Virus record (IMG/VR): IMGVR_UViG_3300009130_000013
Span: 29,196-93,195 of that record
From: a virus
Length of the DNA: 64,000 nt
Strand: one strand, 5' to 3'
Position 1 is the first letter of the stretch, and each line of letters begins with the position of its first letter. Position numbers and translations under genes: made by a program. Of the stretch, positions 54,381 through 63,390 are shown piece by piece. Under the pieces are notes generated by a model that was not told the DNA's origin, ran no database searches, and worked only from the letters and a program-made list of their open reading frames with translations.

Positions 54381-55290
54381 TAAATTCTGCTTCTAGTTTA
54401 GCTTCTTCTTTTTTAACTACTTTTTCTTTTCTAATATGTGGATAAAATAATGGAGCCGGAGATAAACTAGTACACCATGGGTCTTTTTTATCAATAGCTT
54501 GTTTTATTTTAACACCCCAATATACTAAATTAGGTTTATGAATTTCAATAGCTTGTTTCCAATCAAACGTACGAACGCCTGTGTCTAACACAATTTTACT
54601 ACCAGCATACATTAAAGGTAAAATACAATTTACTAACTGAGATACTTGATTTCTTGTATCTTGTTCTATATAAGCTACCGCTGGTGCCTCCATAACACTT
54701 GATTTACCATCAGGTGTATGTACAGCAGAAAAACTTTTAATAAGTTCATCTAAGTTTGATTTTTTATATTTGTGAAGTTTAGTATCGCGATGTTCAATAA
54801 TAACACCATCTATATTTTGGTATTCTTTACATTCATCTGGATACTCATATGGTTCTGAATATTGAACAAAACTACGATGGAAAACTAAACGTACAGATTT
54901 TTTATCAGGTCCTGCTTCGTATCTTCCACCTGGTAAAACTAAATCTTCCGAGCCAACCATTATTACTGTTGGCTTAACTTTTTTATACCATGCTGGTGTT
55001 AAATTATTAGCATTATCAAAATAAAGTGTATGACCACATTTAACAGCGGCAAAAAGCATAGCTAATACTGTAATAGATGTATGCCCTTTAATAACAATTC
55101 TCATTGGGTCTAGTATATAAACCGGATCAGGCATTTCACCTGGTTCATGAACTAGTGTACCTTTTACTCTTAAATGGTTAAAATATCGTCCCCAATAGTT
55201 AACGGCTGATTCAAAACGTCTACTATCAATCCAATTTCCGTCATCTTGGATAATTTTGAATTTACCAAATTTACTAAAATCTAAGTCCAT
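54364..55290 (-). CDS. ANL-superfamily-like (AMP-forming ligase-like) protein, degenerate
   Basis: A 308-residue protein. Two sections resemble adenylating-enzyme landmarks: GHTSITVLAMLFAAVKCGHT (like the early helix of acyl-CoA synthetases) and a later VNCILPLMYAGSKIVLDTGV followed by IEIHKPNLVYWGV. The Thr/Ser/Gly-rich ATP loop of active ligases is not visible where APAVAYIEQDTRNQ occurs, and the small C-terminal domain is missing, so ligase activity is doubtful. AGGAG precedes the start. It is the only minus-strand gene in this region. Confidence 0.5.
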   Translation of the reverse strand: MDLDFSKFGKFKIIQDDGNWIDSRRFESAVNYWGRYFNHLRVKGTLVHEPGEMPDPVYILDPMRIVIKGHTSITVLAMLFAAVKCGHTLYFDNANNLTPAWYKKVKPTVIMVGSEDLVLPGGRYEAGPDKKSVRLVFHRSFVQYSEPYEYPDECKEYQNIDGVIIEHRDTKLHKYKKSNLDELIKSFSAVHTPDGKSSVMEAPAVAYIEQDTRNQVSQLVNCILPLMYAGSKIVLDTGVRTFDWKQAIEIHKPNLVYWGVKIKQAIDKKDPWCTSLSPAPLFYPHIRKEKVVKKEEAKLEAEFIKEPD

Positions 55291-55333
55291 ACTGTCAATC
55301 TCCTATTGTACTAGTATGTATCACTAAAAGAGC

Positions 55334-55362
55334 TTGACTTCTTTCGAAAGTGGTAGTATAAT
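55334..55362 (+). promoter_or_regulatory. sigma70-type promoter
   Basis: TTGACT (55334-55339), a 17-nt spacer and TATAAT (55357-55362), 34 nt before the DsbA-like start with AAAGGAG as ribosome binding site. It lies between divergent genes. Confidence 0.88.
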
Positions 55363-55395
55363 ATAAACTATTAAATTTAATAAAGGAGACTCCAA

Positions 55396-55653
55396 ATGTC
55401 TGATAGATATTTTAACCCTGAAGAAAAAGCAAAACTGACCCAAGTTATTAACGAAGGTATGACAGTAATGCAAGAAGTCGAAGATTTGTCGGCAGGTCTT
55501 AACGAAACAGTTAAAGCCGTTGCTGAAGAATTCGAAATTAAACCAGCTGTACTTAAAAAAGCAATAAGAACAGCACATAAAGGAAACTTTGCCGAAGTTA
55601 GTACTGATCAAGAATTGTTAGAAACAATTTTATCAACAGTCGGAAAAGTGTAA
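55396..55653 (+). CDS. DsbA-like dsDNA-binding protein
   Basis: An 85-residue helical protein. EEFEIKPAVLKKAIRTAHKG, then DQELLETILSTVG follows the C-terminal pattern of the T4 late-promoter-binding protein DsbA (89 aa), where a helical bundle binds dsDNA near late promoters. Identity is suggested by length, context beside gp43 and this block only. It may regulate the TAAATA-type late promoters. Confidence 0.65.
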   Translation: MSDRYFNPEEKAKLTQVINEGMTVMQEVEDLSAGLNETVKAVAEEFEIKPAVLKKAIRTAHKGNFAEVSTDQELLETILSTVGKV

Positions 55654-55935
55654 GTGAATAAAGTTGCCCAATTTTGGGTTAACTCTTATAAAAGCGACCA
55701 AATAGCATTTAGTTTTGAACTTGTTAGTTTTATATTTACAGTAGCGGCAAGTTTAACATTAGCCTTAACGGCACTAGATCCAAATATGGTATTGATATAC
55801 CCGCTTTTCTTTATAGGGTCAACAACTCAATGTTATGCTTCTATGAGAAGAGGTGCGGCTTGGGTAATGTTATTAACAGGGTGGTTCGTTTGTGTTAATG
55901 TATTCGGATTCCTTGTAGCAACTGGGATTTTATGA
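55654..55935 (+). CDS. small three-helix membrane protein
   Basis: A 93-residue protein from a GTG directly after the previous stop. Hydrophobic segments lie near 22-42, 45-60 and 70-92 (VSFIFTVAASLTLALTAL, MVLIYPLFFIGSTTQCYAS, VMLLTGWFVCVNVFGFLVA). I recall similar sequences in marine T4-like phages, of unknown function. Confidence 0.7.
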   Translation: MNKVAQFWVNSYKSDQIAFSFELVSFIFTVAASLTLALTALDPNMVLIYPLFFIGSTTQCYASMRRGAAWVMLLTGWFVCVNVFGFLVATGIL

Positions 55936-55962
55936 TAATTATATGTATAAGGTAAACTTTCA

Positions 55963-58620
55963 ATGTATGTAGATGCTTTCTTTGATCGCCAACGTGATCG
56001 AATTCACATTGTTGAGCGAGACAAAAATCAAATTAGACAATACCACGATCATCAAGCAAAATATATAATGTATTATGATGACCCGAAAGGTAAGTTTAAG
56101 AGTATCTATGGCAATCCGGTCAGTCGAATTCAATGCCGTACTAATAAAGACTTTAGACGTGAAAAAGCTCTTCATGTAAATGTTAGAACATACGAGTCGG
56201 ATATGAATCCAGTATTTCGTTGTTTAGAAGAAAACTATTTAGGTCAAAATGCTCCAAAACTACATACAGCATTTTTTGATATTGAAGTTGACTTTGACGT
56301 CACTAGAGGATTTAGCCCACCAGAAAACCCATTTAACCCAGTTACAGCAATATCAATATACTTACAATGGTCTAAACAATTAATAACATTGTTAACACCA
56401 CCTAAAGGTATGTCTAAAGACGAAGTTGATAAAATTATTAGTAAGTTTGAAAATACATTTGTATTTGAAAACGAAGCAGATTTACTTAATACATTTTTAG
56501 ATGTAATCGAAGATGCTGATGTATTAAGTGGTTGGAACAGTGAAGGTTATGATATTCCATACATGGTTAATAGAGTTAAAAGTGTATTAAGCAAAGATGA
56601 TACAAGACGTTTTTGTTTATTTGGGCAATTTCCTAAAGAACGAAAATTTGAACGTTTTGGTAAGGAACAAATTACACACGATTTAATAGGTCGTGTACAT
56701 CAAGACTATATGCAACTTTATCGAAAATACACCTATCATGAGATGCATTCTTATTCATTAGATGCGATTGCTGAATATGAATTAGGTGAAACTAAAGTAC
56801 AATACACAGGTACATTAGATCAACTATTTAATAATGACTGGGAAAAGTTTATTGAATACAATAGACAAGACACAATGCTATTAAACAAGTTAGATGAAAA
56901 GTTAAAGTTCTCAGATTTAAGTAACGAACTAGCTCATGCTAATACTGTTTTACTACAAACAACAATGGGTGCTGTAGCAGTTACAGAACAAGCAATTATT
57001 AACGAAGCACACGAACAGGGCTTTGTTGTACCAGATAGAAAAAAGCACGACAAAGAAAATACAACGGCGGCTGGTGCCTATGTGGCATATCCTAAGAAAG
57101 GATTACATGACTGGATTGGTGCTATAGATATTAACTCACTATATCCAAGTGCCATTAGAGCATTGAATATGGACCCAGCAACTATTATTGGACAACTTAG
57201 ACCAGACTATAGTGACGCTCACGTTAACGAGGCAATGGGCAATAAGAAATCATTTGCTGAAGCTTGGGAAGGTAAGTTTGGTAGCACAGAATATCAAATG
57301 GTTATGGATCAAGATAAAGTAGATGAAATTGTTGTTGAATGGGAAAATGAAGCAAATGAAATATTAACAGGTGCTGAAATTTATAAGAAAATCTTTTTAA
57401 GTGGTAACAAATGGATGTTAAGTGCTAATGGTACTATTTTTACACACGAAAAAGAAGGAATCATTCCGGGATTATTAAAACGTTGGTATAGTGAACGGCA
57501 AGACATACAAAAAGTTAGGGCTTCTGCTAACACACCAGAAGAAAGAGCATTCTGGGATAAAAGACAATTAGTTAAAAAGATTAACCTAAATAGTTTATAT
57601 GGTGCTATACTTAACCCAGGTTGTAGATTCTTTGATAAACGTATTGGGCAAAGTACAACATTAACAGGACGAACGATTGCTAAATTTATGAGTAGCAAAG
57701 TTAATGAAATTATTACAGGTGAATTTGATCATAGAGGAAAGTCTATTATATATGGTGACACAGACTCTGTATATTTTAGTGTTTGGCCAATAATCAAAGA
57801 TACTGTTGAGAAAAAAGAAATGGAATGGAGTAAAGATATATGTGTTAAACTTTATGACAATATATCTGAACAAGTTAACGAAGATTTTCCAAAGCATATG
57901 AAAGAAGCTTTTAATTGTCCAAGAGAAAACGGTGAGATTATACAAGGTGGTAGAGAGATTGTTGCTATTAAAGGATTGTATATTACTAAAAAACGTTATG
58001 CTGTTTTAATTTATGACTTAGAAGGATCTAGACTAGACAGGTCAGGTAACCCAGGTAAAGTAAAAGCTATGGGTTTAGATCTTAAACGTAGTGATACACC
58101 AAAAGTAATACAAGACTTTTTAAGTGAGATATTGTTAGGTGTTTTAACAGGTGACAGTCGAGATACTGTTATTGAAAAAATTAGAAACTTTAAACAAGAC
58201 TTTAAACACAGACCTGCTTGGGAAAAAGGATCACCTAAACGTTGTAACAATTTAACAAAGTTCACTGAAGCAGAAAGACGTGAAGGTAAAACAAATATGC
58301 CAGGTCATGTTAGAGCAAGTATGAACTGGAATACTTTATGTGATATGAATCATGACAAGTATAGTGAAAAGATTATGGACGGGCAAAAGGTTATTGTTTG
58401 TAAACTTAGACCTAACCCGTTAGGATATAAAAGTGTAGCATATCCTACAGATCAACTACACTTACCTACATGGTTTAAAGAGCTTCCATTTAATGAAGCT
58501 GATATGGAAAATACTGTAATTAGTAATAAGATAGACAACTTGTTAGGAGTATTAGATTGGGATTTAGTTAGTGACACAGATACTTCAACAACATTTGATT
58601 CGTTGTTTACGTTTGAATAA
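55963..58620 (+). CDS. 43: family B DNA polymerase gp43
   Basis: An 885-residue protein (T4 gp43 is 898). The 3'-5' exonuclease motif is FFDIEVDFD with D106/E108, later NSEGYDIPYM and a YNRQDTM motif. The polymerase motifs are DINSLYPSAIRA (about 389), KINLNSLYGA and YGDTDSVYF (about 597-605). The C-terminus SLFTFE resembles the clamp-binding tail of T4 gp43. The replicative polymerase works with gp45 (60455) and gp44 (21096). It is preceded only by the DsbA-like and small membrane genes. Confidence 0.98.
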   Translation: MYVDAFFDRQRDRIHIVERDKNQIRQYHDHQAKYIMYYDDPKGKFKSIYGNPVSRIQCRTNKDFRREKALHVNVRTYESDMNPVFRCLEENYLGQNAPKLHTAFFDIEVDFDVTRGFSPPENPFNPVTAISIYLQWSKQLITLLTPPKGMSKDEVDKIISKFENTFVFENEADLLNTFLDVIEDADVLSGWNSEGYDIPYMVNRVKSVLSKDDTRRFCLFGQFPKERKFERFGKEQITHDLIGRVHQDYMQLYRKYTYHEMHSYSLDAIAEYELGETKVQYTGTLDQLFNNDWEKFIEYNRQDTMLLNKLDEKLKFSDLSNELAHANTVLLQTTMGAVAVTEQAIINEAHEQGFVVPDRKKHDKENTTAAGAYVAYPKKGLHDWIGAIDINSLYPSAIRALNMDPATIIGQLRPDYSDAHVNEAMGNKKSFAEAWEGKFGSTEYQMVMDQDKVDEIVVEWENEANEILTGAEIYKKIFLSGNKWMLSANGTIFTHEKEGIIPGLLKRWYSERQDIQKVRASANTPEERAFWDKRQLVKKINLNSLYGAILNPGCRFFDKRIGQSTTLTGRTIAKFMSSKVNEIITGEFDHRGKSIIYGDTDSVYFSVWPIIKDTVEKKEMEWSKDICVKLYDNISEQVNEDFPKHMKEAFNCPRENGEIIQGGREIVAIKGLYITKKRYAVLIYDLEGSRLDRSGNPGKVKAMGLDLKRSDTPKVIQDFLSEILLGVLTGDSRDTVIEKIRNFKQDFKHRPAWEKGSPKRCNNLTKFTEAERREGKTNMPGHVRASMNWNTLCDMNHDKYSEKIMDGQKVIVCKLRPNPLGYKSVAYPTDQLHLPTWFKELPFNEADMENTVISNKIDNLLGVLDWDLVSDTDTSTTFDSLFTFE

Positions 58621-58629
58621 AGGAGATGT

Positions 58630-59364
58630 ATGAGAATAAGTGTAACAGGTAGTAGAGGTTTTGTTGGCACTAGATTAGTTCAAATATTAAAAGAACAAGG
58701 TCACGAAATTGTTGAATGGGATAGAAATATAAGTGAAGAAAGAGATATAGAAGAATGGCGACCTGAAGATTGTTCAGCTGTAATACATCTGGCGGGTATT
58801 GCCAATGTACGAAAAAGTATAGAAAATCCAGAAGAATATTGGTATACTAACGTTGAGCTCAGTAAAAAGTTATTTTACCTAGCATTAACTAACAATATGC
58901 GAATAATTTATGCTAGTAGTTCTTGTGCTAAACGTTGGTGGTTATCACCATATGGTACAAGTAAAAAAGCTATGGAACTAATTGCCCCACCTAGAAGTTT
59001 GGGTATGAGATTTACAACTGTATATGGAGAAGGCAGTAGAAAGGATATGTTTGTTCATCGGCTTAAAACTAAAACACTAGAATATGTAACTGATCATGTT
59101 AGAGACTTTATTCATGTAGACGATGTATGCCAAGCTATTATAAAAAACCTAAATAATAACATACTATCAGGAATTATTGACGTAGGTACAGGTAACGGTA
59201 TAAGCATACAAGAATTAACCCAGATAGCTGGATATGAAGATGGGCAATTAAGATTACAAAAAGGATTATCTTGTGAAATGCCTGAGAATACAGCTAACAT
59301 AGGACCATTGTTAGGAACTGGTTGGAAACCTACAATTAAAATAGAAGATTATATAAAGGAGTAA
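58630..59364 (+). CDS. NAD-dependent epimerase/dehydratase
   Basis: A 244-residue extended-SDR protein: nucleotide loop TGSRGFVGT (6-14), AVIHLAGIANV, YASSSCAKRW with the Ser, SPYGTSKKAME with YxxxK, and a C-terminal substrate region (GEGSRKDMFVHRL). Shorter than typical GalE (about 330). It modifies NDP-sugars. A UDP-sugar dehydrogenase-like gene lies just downstream, so they may form a nucleotide-sugar pathway for a glycan, perhaps for the glycosyltransferase at 42892. Confidence 0.88.
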   Translation: MRISVTGSRGFVGTRLVQILKEQGHEIVEWDRNISEERDIEEWRPEDCSAVIHLAGIANVRKSIENPEEYWYTNVELSKKLFYLALTNNMRIIYASSSCAKRWWLSPYGTSKKAMELIAPPRSLGMRFTTVYGEGSRKDMFVHRLKTKTLEYVTDHVRDFIHVDDVCQAIIKNLNNNILSGIIDVGTGNGISIQELTQIAGYEDGQLRLQKGLSCEMPENTANIGPLLGTGWKPTIKIEDYIKE

Positions 59365-59367
59365 AAT

Positions 59368-59613
59368 ATGGCTGACGATTATAATCCAATGATAGAACAA
59401 AATGTTGGCGATGTTTCTGGAGACTTTACAAAAAGTGTTACAATAACCGATAGTGGTAATACAGAAACAACAGGTACTGGTAGTGATGTTGAAGCTGGTG
59501 TAGAAGCAATCCATACTATATTTCAATACATACCAGAGTTAATTTTTGTTTCAATATACGGCTTATTAATGTACGCCGCGGTGCTTTGGATCACCAAAAA
59601 GATAAAGGGGTAG
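59368..59613 (+). CDS. small single-pass membrane protein
   Basis: An 81-residue protein: a Thr/Gly/Asp-rich, probably extracytoplasmic N-terminal half (SVTITDSGNTETTGTGSD), then a membrane helix near 52-74 (IPELIFVSIYGLLMYAAVLW) and a basic end (TKKIKG), suggesting N-out topology. It has AAAGGAG upstream. The function is unknown. Confidence 0.7.
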   Translation: MADDYNPMIEQNVGDVSGDFTKSVTITDSGNTETTGTGSDVEAGVEAIHTIFQYIPELIFVSIYGLLMYAAVLWITKKIKG

Positions 59614-59614
59614 T

Positions 59615-60454
59615 ATGAAGTTTATTATAGCAGGATATGGATTTGTTGGTAGTGCTATTGGAAGTGTATTAGAACCACATCACGAAATAATACCGGTAGA
59701 CCCAAGACTTAATGTTAATAAAATAGAAGACCATATTAAAACAGCAGATGGCGTGATTATTTGTGTAAGCACACCTCCAAAAGATACAGGTGAGTGTGAT
59801 GCTAGTAATATTTGGAATGTATTAAAACAGATTCCAGGACCACTAGATGTTCCAATCCTAATTAAAAGTACAGTACCATGGATTGATTTAGATCAAATGG
59901 TTGAATATAATAAACAATGGAATAAAAGCAGTATTACATACTACCCAGAATTTTTAAGAGAAGAAACAGCATTAGAAGATTTCGTCAATCAAAAATATGT
60001 TATACTAGGAGGCGATAATACAAAATTTTGGTCAGATGTATTATATAAACATCTACCATTAGTAGAACACATACACACTTGTACGATAAAAGAAGCAAGT
60101 ATTATAAAGTATTTCTCTAACAGTTATTTGGCAACTAAACTTACGTTCTTTAATGAACTGTATGAGTTATGTGAAAAAGTCAAAGCAGATTATGATACAG
60201 TTAGTGAATTATTAGGATTGGATACTAGAATTGGCAAAAGCCATACAACTGTACCAGGGCCTGATGGAAATTTTGGTTGGGCAGGCCATTGTTTTCCAAA
60301 AGATACAACTGCCTTAATAAAAATAGCAGATGATTTGGATATTGAATTGTCTGTACTTGAACAAGCTATGTCAACAAATGTCGAACATAGGAAAAAAGAC
60401 TTGACAACCAGGCCTGAAACAAGTTATAATAAAGACATAAATGGAGAAAACTAA
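59615..60454 (+). CDS. UDP-glucose/GDP-mannose dehydrogenase-like protein, short form
   Basis: A 279-residue protein (family usually about 400-450). The NAD loop AGYGFVGSAIG, IICVSTPP, the Glu/Lys region (YYPEFLREETA, IKYFSNSYLATKLTFFNE) and the catalytic Cys motif GHCFPKDTTAL (C226) are all present. The C-terminal UDP-binding domain is missing, so it ends after the central dimerisation helix. It may work on a different substrate or be a partner of another subunit. The gp45 promoter lies within its last codons. Confidence 0.85.
   Translation: MKFIIAGYGFVGSAIGSVLEPHHEIIPVDPRLNVNKIEDHIKTADGVIICVSTPPKDTGECDASNIWNVLKQIPGPLDVPILIKSTVPWIDLDQMVEYNKQWNKSSITYYPEFLREETALEDFVNQKYVILGGDNTKFWSDVLYKHLPLVEHIHTCTIKEASIIKYFSNSYLATKLTFFNELYELCEKVKADYDTVSELLGLDTRIGKSHTTVPGPDGNFGWAGHCFPKDTTALIKIADDLDIELSVLEQAMSTNVEHRKKDLTTRPETSYNKDINGEN
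60401..60430 (+). promoter_or_regulatory. sigma70-type promoter for gp45
   Basis: A perfect TTGACA (60401-60406), an 18-nt spacer and a perfect TATAAT (60425-60430), inside the end of the dehydrogenase gene, 24 nt before the clamp ATG, with GGAG in between. Confidence 0.82.
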
Positions 60455-61186
60455 ATGAAAGATTACTTACAAGATATCGTACAACATACTCATGGTCTTG
60501 GGTTTATTGATCTAGTAAAGATTGATGGATCAGACGAAGAGACGTTGCTCGAAGGAATAGCAGAAGATCGTTCTGTTATTGTTAAAGCAAAATTTAAAAA
60601 TCCAGTAGCAGACTTTGTTGGCACGTTTGGAATGCCAAACATCAATAAACTGGATTTGTTATTGAAGATCCCAGTTTATAGTGAAAACGCTAAATTGGAA
60701 TTACAACGCCAAGATCGTAATGGTACATCAGTACCAGTTGGCATTCATTTTGAAAATGATGCTGGTGATTTTAAAAACGACTATCGTTTTATGACTAGCG
60801 AAATTATTAATGAAAAGATTAAAAGTCTTAAATTTAAAGATGTAACGTGGGACGTAACTATTGAACCAACTGTGGCGGCAATACAACGTTTGGCATATCA
60901 GGCTCAAGTTCATGCTGAGGAAGTAACATTCATTGCTAGAACTGATGCTGGACATCTTAAATTTTACTTTGGTGATCACTCAACTCATGCTGGAGACTTT
61001 GTATTCCAACCTGATGTTGAAGGTACACTTAAACACGGATGGGCTTGGCCTGTTCTACAAATACAACAAATATTAAAACTACCTGGCGATAAACAAATGA
61101 TGTTTTCAGAACAAGGTGCCGCTCAAATTAATGTTGATAGTGGACTTGCTGTTTACGAATATATCTTACCAGCACAAAGCAAGTAG
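60455..61186 (+). CDS. 45: sliding clamp gp45
   Basis: A 243-residue protein (T4 gp45 is 228) of the expected two-domain beta/alpha clamp. Order and context agree with the T4 replisome: NPVADFVGTFGMPNINKLD and DVTIEPTVAAIQRLAYQAQV are distinctive for marine T4-like clamps. It encircles DNA as a trimer, tethers gp43 and, with gp55, activates late transcription. That link fits the TAAATA late promoters elsewhere in the window. Its promoter is inside the upstream gene. Confidence 0.93.
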   Translation: MKDYLQDIVQHTHGLGFIDLVKIDGSDEETLLEGIAEDRSVIVKAKFKNPVADFVGTFGMPNINKLDLLLKIPVYSENAKLELQRQDRNGTSVPVGIHFENDAGDFKNDYRFMTSEIINEKIKSLKFKDVTWDVTIEPTVAAIQRLAYQAQVHAEEVTFIARTDAGHLKFYFGDHSTHAGDFVFQPDVEGTLKHGWAWPVLQIQQILKLPGDKQMMFSEQGAAQINVDSGLAVYEYILPAQSK

Positions 61187-61195
61187 GAGAAGTAA

Positions 61196-61744
61196 ATGTT
61201 AGCAAGTTTTATATATGTAAGTCGTGAAGCATTAGAAATGATGTTTTTGACTTTATTAATATCAACAACTATTGGAATGAACTGGAAAGTTTATTCAGCT
61301 GGTGCTGTAGGATTACTAGCAGGACTAGGATCAGGATTAGTACTAGGCGATTTTTTAGAAAACTATGAAGTAGGTATGTATACTTTACTTTCAGCATTAA
61401 TGCTTTACTTGTTCTATACTAGTAAAAATATGGCACAGCACATTAAAGGACACGTTGAAACAATTCAAAGTGGGCAACAAGGTATGCTTGTAGGATTGTT
61501 TACAATATTCTTTATATTTGCTAGAGAGTTTATGGAAATTTTTATTTTTATGTTTCAAGCAGTAAATAATACTAAAGATGGCTGGATTGGAGCCACACTT
61601 GCTGTAGCATTAATATTTGGATGTTTTCCTTTAATCAAAAAGTATGCTGATACATCAACAATGTTTAAAGTAACTAGGTATGCTTTCTTAGTATTTGCTT
61701 TTTGGTTTGGCTATGAAGCATTGGAACACGCTCATATTTTATAG
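61196..61744 (+). CDS. FTR1/EfeU-type iron permease
   Basis: A 182-residue membrane protein with about six hydrophobic segments. Both REXXE iron-binding motifs of the family are present: REALE (10-14, in the first helix) and REFME (110-114, in the fourth). In FTR1/EfeU these glutamates pass Fe3+ or Fe2+ through the membrane. It is shorter than usual (about 270), lacking an extracellular insertion. No multicopper oxidase or EfeO/B partner lies nearby. It could raise host iron supply during infection, alongside the Fe-S genes. Confidence 0.85.
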   Translation: MLASFIYVSREALEMMFLTLLISTTIGMNWKVYSAGAVGLLAGLGSGLVLGDFLENYEVGMYTLLSALMLYLFYTSKNMAQHIKGHVETIQSGQQGMLVGLFTIFFIFAREFMEIFIFMFQAVNNTKDGWIGATLAVALIFGCFPLIKKYADTSTMFKVTRYAFLVFAFWFGYEALEHAHIL

Positions 61745-61756
61745 GATAAAAGAATA

Positions 61757-63211
61757 ATGGATACCAATTTAACTACAGAACAAAAAGACTATGCTATATT
61801 TTTACCTGCTATAAGTTCTTTTTATTCAACATTTATTGGTAAACAACGCTACGAAGAATACATTTCTCAAAGTAGATTACCAACAAACATGAATGGCCTT
61901 GTAGAAAGCGGAAACTGGCTCGAACCAGCGGCCGCTCTATGGCAATATAAATGGGGATTACACTCGGCAGGTCACGCCAGCTTAGATTTAGGACATATTC
62001 CTAAAGAAGATATGTATCGTAATAGAGACAGAAACAATAGTTGGCTATTAGGTGACTCAGGTGGATTCCAAATAGGTAAAGGTAAATGGGAAGGTGACTG
62101 GCGGCCAAACAGCGGTGATCCTAGATGTCAAAAAAAGAGGGAACAGGTCTTAAAATGGATGGACGAGTATATGGATTATGGAATGATCCTAGACATCCCG
62201 GCATGGGTTTCACGATCACCTGAAGGGGCTAAAGCAAGTCATATTAATTCATATCAAGAAGCTGTTGAAGGAACACAACAAAACAACGAATACTTTATAA
62301 ACAATCGCAACGGTAATTGTAAATTTTTAAATGTATTACAAGGTGAGAACTTCGCACAAGCAGATGACTGGTATGAGCAAATGAAAAAATATTGCGATCC
62401 TAAGCAATATCCAAATGAACACTTTAATGGTTGGTCAATGGGAGGTCAGAATATGTGTGACATCCACCTCGCTTTGAAACGTTTGGTTACATTAAGATAC
62501 GATGGTTTACTTGAAGAAGGTAAACAAGACTTAATGCATTTTTTAGGAACCTCAAAACTAGAATGGGGTGTAATGCTAACGGCCGTTCAACGAGCTGTAC
62601 GAAAGTATCACAATTCTAAATTTACAGTAACATACGATTGTGCTTCTCCATTTTTATGTACAGCGAACGGCCAGCAGTATACTAATTGGAGACTGGATCA
62701 TAACGGTAAATGGTCTTACATTATGGAACCTGCTCCTGACAATAAAGATTATAAACAAGACACAAGACCTTGGGACGAAGAATGTACTAAACATCATGCT
62801 AATTGGAATCCAAGTCCAATATCAGAAGGATTAAAAGTAAATGATATTTGTGTTTATGGCCCAGGAGACTTAAATAAGAATAACAAAGAAGGAAACACTA
62901 GTTGGGATAGTTTTAGTTATTTCTTAATGATGAATCACAACGTTTACACACACATTAAATCTGTACAAGAAGCAAATAAGGCAATGGACAATGGTTCATA
63001 TCCTAACTGGCTTGTCAATGATACATTTGAAAGACAAGCTGTATGTGAAATGATCGACAGAGTATTCGAAATTGACGACAGAGATAAAGCAATAGATTTC
63101 ATTAATCAAAATGAAAAACTTTGGATGATGGTGCCCGGTACTAGGGGTGCTATTGGCAAAAAAACAATCAATGCTAGTACACAATTCGGAAACTTATTTG
63201 AAGAGGCATAA
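61757..63211 (+). CDS. tRNA-guanine transglycosylase-like (DpdA/TGT-type) enzyme
   Basis: A 484-residue protein with TGT-fold landmarks: LLGDSGGFQIG with DSGGFQ at 100-105 (base-binding Asp), LNVLQGENF (192-199, cf. IVQGG), WSMGGQN (226-232, cf. GGLSVG), FLGTS (262-266) and YDCASP with D294 at the nucleophile position (cf. FDCVMP). The zinc-binding C-terminal Cys/His cluster of bacterial TGT is not evident. Phage relatives (DpdA) exchange guanine in DNA for 7-deazaguanine derivatives; host TGT does it in tRNA. No preQ0-synthesis gene is in this window, so the base may come from the host or another region. Confidence 0.78.
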   Translation: MDTNLTTEQKDYAIFLPAISSFYSTFIGKQRYEEYISQSRLPTNMNGLVESGNWLEPAAALWQYKWGLHSAGHASLDLGHIPKEDMYRNRDRNNSWLLGDSGGFQIGKGKWEGDWRPNSGDPRCQKKREQVLKWMDEYMDYGMILDIPAWVSRSPEGAKASHINSYQEAVEGTQQNNEYFINNRNGNCKFLNVLQGENFAQADDWYEQMKKYCDPKQYPNEHFNGWSMGGQNMCDIHLALKRLVTLRYDGLLEEGKQDLMHFLGTSKLEWGVMLTAVQRAVRKYHNSKFTVTYDCASPFLCTANGQQYTNWRLDHNGKWSYIMEPAPDNKDYKQDTRPWDEECTKHHANWNPSPISEGLKVNDICVYGPGDLNKNNKEGNTSWDSFSYFLMMNHNVYTHIKSVQEANKAMDNGSYPNWLVNDTFERQAVCEMIDRVFEIDDRDKAIDFINQNEKLWMMVPGTRGAIGKKTINASTQFGNLFEEA

Positions 63212-63390
63212 TGACAGTACCAAAAATTAGTATAGAAGCTAAATTGCTTCAACATTTTTCAAAAGAAGAACTTGAAGAAATGACAACAGAAAAAAAAGAA
63301 ATGTGGATTAGATTTTTTGAAAAAGGTGGGAATATAGAAAAACTACCAGACCACATAACAAAAGAAATGCTTGATAATTGGAGGTTTTAG
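63211..63390 (+). CDS. 59-residue hypothetical protein
   Basis: A small helical acidic protein (KLLQHFSKEELEEMTTEKKE, then GGNIEKLPDHITKEML). It starts in the TAATG junction with the TGT-like gene and its stop overlaps the GTG of the next gene. A tightly coupled small partner of the modification enzyme is possible; no motif is recognised. Confidence 0.6.
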   Translation: MTVPKISIEAKLLQHFSKEELEEMTTEKKEMWIRFFEKGGNIEKLPDHITKEMLDNWRF

